Position numbers and translations under genes: made by a program. Under the pieces are notes generated by a model that was not told the origin of the DNA, searched no databases, and worked only from the letters and a program-made list of their open reading frames with translations. From Xiphias gladius (taxonomy: Eukaryota; Chordata; Actinopteri; Istiophoriformes; Xiphiidae): a DNA stretch of 64,000 bases. Location: contig NC_053422.1 of the NCBI RefSeq assembly GCF_016859285.1, forward strand, positions 11,455,501 through 11,519,500, read 5' to 3'. Shown here piece by piece: positions 59,501 to 64,000 of this stretch. Position 1 is the first letter of the stretch; every line of letters starts with the position of its first letter.

Positions 59501-62500
59501 CAGTACTGAACTACATCCTGCAGAACAGAGGTAGCACAGACAGACTCACATTAACATGTCTCAAAGAGGAAAGGCTGTTTACTGGAGTTAAGTTCATGTC
59601 TGCAAAACTGCACAAGTAAACAAGTGGGATTTTACCTGATAGCCCAAGCGGGCAGCACGTTGCAGCAGGGTCTCCCCAGCATTTTTATTGACAATCAGCC
59701 GACGAACCTCTGGAGGAACAGGTCTTTTGGGTGGAGACTCTGAACCACTGCTTCTTCCTGACGAGCCTCTCTTATTGCATGGAGATGAGGGCAAACTTTT
59801 TGGAGTGGGTGGGGGGCTATTTGTTCTTTTTACATCAGCACCATCATCATCCGGGGCAAGTGAGGCACCTCGCTTGCCCAAGCTGCTGCGTTTGGTCTTA
59901 ATCTAAAATACAGATTTATTGGTCAGAACTCTGCGTGAAATGCAAGCTCTTGTAATTCAACGCCAAGTTATGGCGATATGCTCCACTTATCAAAGAACTG
60001 TGCTGTATAAAAGAAGCAACCATCATAAATGTGACGAACGTTACCTAGCCACAGGGGGGCACTGTAAGCTAATATATTTGTGGTACATCGTGTCTCGCTT
60101 CTATCAACCCTGTATGACTTCTCATGAACTGTAATCCAACATGCAGCACCACACCAGCAAGTGACTTACCTTCTGCTCATCACTGTCACATAAGTGCTTG
60201 CTTTTGAACTTTCTCTTCCCTGAAGGCTTATCATTGCACTCTGGAGATACCGCGCTCTCCTGGTAGCGCACCGATCCTGAGCGAGTGAATAGGGGTTTCC
60301 GTGGAGGAGGCTCTGGACTGGAGGCAGTGGGACTCGGACACTGACCTGCCTGTGGATCTGTGTTGACAAATTGGATATGAGGTTGTGCCGAGTGGTACCA
60401 AAACGATTAATACACGCACGCACACACAAAAAAAATCAACATCACCCATCTTATCTATGGTGTCCTGATGCCACTATGGAGCAGCTTCATCCTCTCTCTC
60501 ATCTGCCAAGCCCATCATTGAGCGTGGAATATTTTAGGTTCTGTTTTTTTGCCAACTTCAGACAGACTGGTACTTTCCTGCACCAATCATCCTTGGCTTA
60601 GCCATCTTTTCTCCTGAAACAGGGTAACTGCTGTGGCTGTGCCACATTTCTGCAAATTCTCTACATTTACACTTTATGATATGTGTCATATCCACATCAA
60701 CGGGTACGTTATGTGGACTTATTATAAGCTGCAAATTGCACTTGTCTTTATAATCTTTATTGTTTGTTCGAGGTTACATTTATCTAACATTTTGTATATG
60801 TCATTCATCATATACTTGATATACTGTAGTTGTTTTATAATTTCAAAAGGTCTCATAATATTCCATTAATCCTTTTCCAATGTACTTTTAATGAAGATGT
60901 ACATCCTCATAAAATTTACTTCCCGACTATTTAATTACAGAGGCCCCCAGCTAAGCTTTCTTTTGATCAGTTCTGAATCGTAAGTCCATTACTGACTGAC
61001 AGTCTAAAGATACATTTTTTATAAACACACTCAGGGCCCACAGATACCTAATCTAAACACCTTTATCCGCATGTGTTGTTCAGGGACTAATAGAAATAAT
61101 ATATTTAGGTAAAATATCTAGGATAAAGACATAAAGATTTTAAATTGTGTTTTCATATATTTATTCCATGTTATACTAAGGCATTCAGGCAAGTCTGGTT
61201 ACTATACACCCACAAAAAAACTGGGAGGATTTGAGCTTTTTAACTTTGTCAGTGTGATATCTTTGTGGTAAATTGGTCATTGTGTTATTTCTAGTCCAAA
61301 AGACTCAAAAATCAAAGATAAGTGGCTTAATCATGAAATGATGTCACTGCTGTTCTGGACGGACATTTCTGAAGAGAAAGTGAAGGAAATGTTATTCCAG
61401 GGCCTGAACAGGGCTGCAACTATTGTCAGTACAGATTCATTCATCAGATATTTTTTTAAAAGAATGAAAAATCACTCAGTCTAGGGAATGTAAGAAATGA
61501 TGGCAAATGCCCATCACAAGCCAGCAGAGACAAATGTTTTGTCACTTAGTCTGGTCAGCAGCCAAATAAGGATTAATGTATGACTGTATTGAAACAGAAC
61601 AACTCAGGCTTATTTGTGAAGCAGTTACCAATTAATGTTTGGGTTGTTTAAAGGACTAAAACAATTATTTGATCATTAAAAGCTGCTGTAATTTTCATTA
61701 TTAACTAATCTGCTTTTTATTTTGTGATGAATCAATTAATTATTTGGTTTCTAAAGAAAATAGTTTAAAATATCATCACCATTTCTCAGAGTCCAAGTCG
61801 ACATCTTCAAATGTCTATTTTTGTCTGATATTCAGTTCAGAGTTATATAAAATAAAGACAATCAGCAAATCCTCACATTGGAAAAACTGGAATAAGGGAA
61901 AGTTTTTTCTTACCAGATTACTTAAACAATTTATTTTCTTACAGTTAACTAAATCGAATAATCGACTAATCAAAATTTTCTGTCAATCAGATGTTCAATC
62001 AACTTTTCATTTCTTTAACTTTAATGATTGTCATCAGTAAGTAACAGCTGCACCTTTGATTTAAACTTGGGATGGAAACAGTTAATTCAAACTTTACTGA
62101 TCTTTGGAGAGAAACTGTGTACCTGCTGGAATTCCACTGTCCTGTCTCAAGGAGTCAGACTCTTCAAGGTGCTCCCCATCTTCAAGCTTGTCTTTCTCAG
62201 TGATGTAGTCCCCAGACTGATACTTTTTGCTACGACATCGCCGGCGTTTCTTATGAGCAGGCGTGTCACCCTCTGCACCAGTTGTCTTACCCTTGCCCTG
62301 ATGCACTCGCTCTGGCAGGGGGTTTGATCGAGGCCTCCCTCTTGGACGGCGGGCAGGTTGGGTGGGAGTGAGAGGGGGTGACGGGGAGGTTGGGGGAGGA
62401 GGCATTGGTGGGGGTGGAGGGGAAGGTGTTGCAAAGCCCCAGAGGTCGAGTCGAGCCTCATCAGCTCGCCTTCTTCCTCTCCTCAGTCTTGGGAAGGAGC

Positions 62501-64000
62501 TCTCTGTAGCGTCAGTCTCCTTACTTGATATAGCAGAGCTATTGAGAGAGACTGGAGTCTCCAAACTCTGAGGACTGCTGCCGCTATCTGTAACTGATTA
62601 AATCACAGTCGATTGTTACACTCACACCAGCTTCTATGCATAGAAGTATGACTGAGACATCAAAAACCCCACTACCAAGGGTGACTGCAGGCTATTTATC
62701 TCCAGAACTCTGAGATGTTAGAGTAATCTAATGGTAAGCTCGACAGAAGGCTACATGTTTTACATAACTGAAGGCATCATTAAATTTGTGATAGATATCA
62801 GAAATTTTTGTATGCTGTAAGAACTTTTAAGGGCATTAAATGTCACAGGATTATAAAAAACAAAGACGATACCTTGTTTGTTGAGGGTTGGTCGCTCAAT
62901 CTTGTTGGGACTGATCTTGTCCCTTGGAATCGGCTCTTTACTCTGTGGGGAAAGTTTTCCTGGTGAAAGACTCTGTTCCAACACAGGTGCACATTGTTTC
63001 TTCTGCTGAAATACACAGAGGGCTGAATGAGCATGCTGTATTGGATGCTACTGATCAAACGAGCTTTCACGAGATGGACAGCATCTGACAGACTCAAAAA
63101 TATACCCTTGGGAGTTAAATCATCAGTCATAGATTAAAATTATGAAAGGGAGCTCTGTATGGCCAATTCAGTAGCAAAATTCTTAAAAGGTGATTGCTAC
63201 CTTAAATACCTCCCTATAATTCAACCAAGCAAGGAGGAAGGGAGATCAAGAGAAATGAACATAGATAGATATTTTAGACATTAAAGGGACTTAAAACCAT
63301 ACACATAGATAATTTACCTTCTTTAGGCAGGACACTTTGGTTGGAGTGTTTTCTGCATCTTGCTTTTTCTTTCCAACAGCCTTCTTCAACAGGTCTGTAG
63401 GTGATTTCTCTTTCGCTGACTTCTTAGGACTGATTTTCTTTTGTTTGATGGCAGCAGCTTTTGCTTTGGTTGGCGACTCCTCTTTGGTTCCATTCGTTTT
63501 CTTCTCAAACTTGTCGCCTACCCCCGCACACTGACCTGTAAGAATAGACGCAACCATGCCCTCCAATTTTTCACTGGGAGGACTGTCTGATGCCCCGCTT
63601 TCTTTCCTCAATACCCCCCCCTCTAACACCTGGGCTAGTTTGCTCTCCATCCTGTTCTCATTTGTTGATGCATTGCTCCCAAAGGGAAGAGACTGGCCAG
63701 TAGGCTTTGAAGAGCCTTGCTTTGCTTGTAGTTCCATGTGTTCTCCCTGACTGGTGTGTAACCCAGCATTATTCTCCAAAGGCTCAGTGGCGTTCGCCTT
63801 CTCATGTCTCTTCATAGTTTGAGTTGAATCCCCTTGAGATGGCACACCAGGCCATTTTTCCATAGACCAGTATGCTGGGTATTCAAAAGCAGAAGTATGT
63901 TTAGAATGGGTGTCCTGGCTCCCAGTGAGTGGGTTCAGAACATCAGCTTTTCTAGATGCTACAGGTGAAGCTTGAGTATTACCCTCAGCTGTCAGTGCTG
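53536..64000 (-). CDS. bcorl1: BCL6 co-repressor-like 1, C-terminal part (5' part beyond the window)
   Basis: Ten coding exons on the complement: 64000-63318 (partial, open to the edge), 63005-62873, 62587-62123, 60357-60170, 59902-59636, 59517-59351, 58542-58397, 56968-56891, 55494-55323, 53899-53536; about 887 codons, phases consistent. In order: a Lys/Ser/Pro-rich disordered region, a Pro-rich stretch followed by RRPRGRPRS (AT-hook-like), [24 protein letters not shown], three ankyrin repeats (59.9-58.4 kb: [47 protein letters not shown]), and the PUFD domain ([36 protein letters not shown]), which in BCOR proteins binds PCGF1. Role: scaffold of the non-canonical Polycomb complex PRC1.1 and transcriptional co-repressor. 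MKTFLT and WDFYSSSLF favour BCORL1 over BCOR. The C-terminus ends in an unusually acidic tail. Confidence 0.9.
53560..53625 (-). repeat. bcorl1: (GAG)n-like tract coding a poly-glutamate tail in bcorl1
   Basis: On the + strand it reads as CTC/CTT triplet runs; in the bcorl1 frame it gives two Glu runs separated by a Gly, just before the C-terminal [12 protein letters not shown]. Confidence 0.9.
61420..62010. repeat. Two copies of the 'gctgcaactaatgatta' family in a bcorl1 intron
   Basis: One begins 'cagggctgcaactattgtcagtac' (61431). The other, 61640-62010, has 'ggactaaaacaattatttgatcattaaaagctgctg', 'cttcaaatgtctatttttgtctga' and 'tcgaataatcgactaatcaaaattttctgtcaatcag'. They lie between the 60357 and 62123 exon ends. 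Confidence 0.65.

Noticed and set aside
53536..64000. Assignment of the last gene as bcor
   Set aside because: The post-ankyrin MKTFLT and WDFYSSSLF region is BCORL1-like; BCOR has a different linker there. The N-terminal half is not visible, so some doubt remains.

Overview
This window is vertebrate nuclear DNA, almost certainly from a ray-finned (teleost, probably percomorph) fish. It has multi-exon genes with GT-AG introns, fish-type Tc1-like transposon remnants, tRNA-derived SINE sequence, abundant short inverted-repeat elements and simple repeats. There is no prokaryotic gene organisation. I built the exon models by hand from reading frame, splice sites, phase continuity and recalled family sequence features; no database search was run.

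Five protein-coding genes are supported. (1) sytl4 (granuphilin, Rab27 effector), + strand, 16 coding exons, 1688-14356. (2) srpx2 (secreted sushi-repeat protein), - strand, 10 coding exons, 24955 down to 16004. (3) A tspan6/tspan7-type tetraspanin, + strand, 7 coding exons, 26550-31200. (4) mid1ip1l (Spot14/MID1IP1 family), + strand, one coding exon, 35843-36334, with a probable non-coding first exon. (5) The 3' part of bcorl1 (Polycomb PRC1.1 co-repressor), - strand, 10 coding exons from the right edge of the window to the stop at 53536.

sytl4 and srpx2 are tail-to-tail, srpx2 and the tetraspanin are head-to-head with about 1.6 kb between start codons, and mid1ip1l and bcorl1 converge across about 15 kb of non-coding DNA. 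In human, relatives of these genes fall in two blocks: SYTL4-SRPX2-TSPAN6 (Xq22) with BCORL1 further along Xq, and SYTL5-SRPX-TSPAN7-MID1IP1-BCOR (Xp11.4). The window has the gene order of the second block but mostly the paralogues of the first. It therefore looks like a preserved copy of an ancestral linkage group. The genes have no obvious shared pathway: vesicle docking, extracellular signalling, membrane scaffolding, lipogenesis/cytoskeleton and chromatin repression.

The rest is introns, UTRs and repeats. There are three Tc1-like transposase remnants (about 2.3-3.3, 4.0-5.2 and 50.2-51.3 kb), a 254-bp tandem duplication (3.33-3.85 kb), foldback/MITE elements (13.2-13.7, 15.05-15.51, 32.6-33.2, 39.1-39.7, 49.4-49.65 kb), a LINE fragment and a SINE next to a 480-bp TA/TACA microsatellite (33.6-34.7 kb), and two dispersed families present in many copies. 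Candidate conserved non-coding blocks lie in the mid1ip1l-bcorl1 gap at about 38.0, 43.5 and 44.7 kb. I found no wholly new biological system; the most unusual features are listed as findings.
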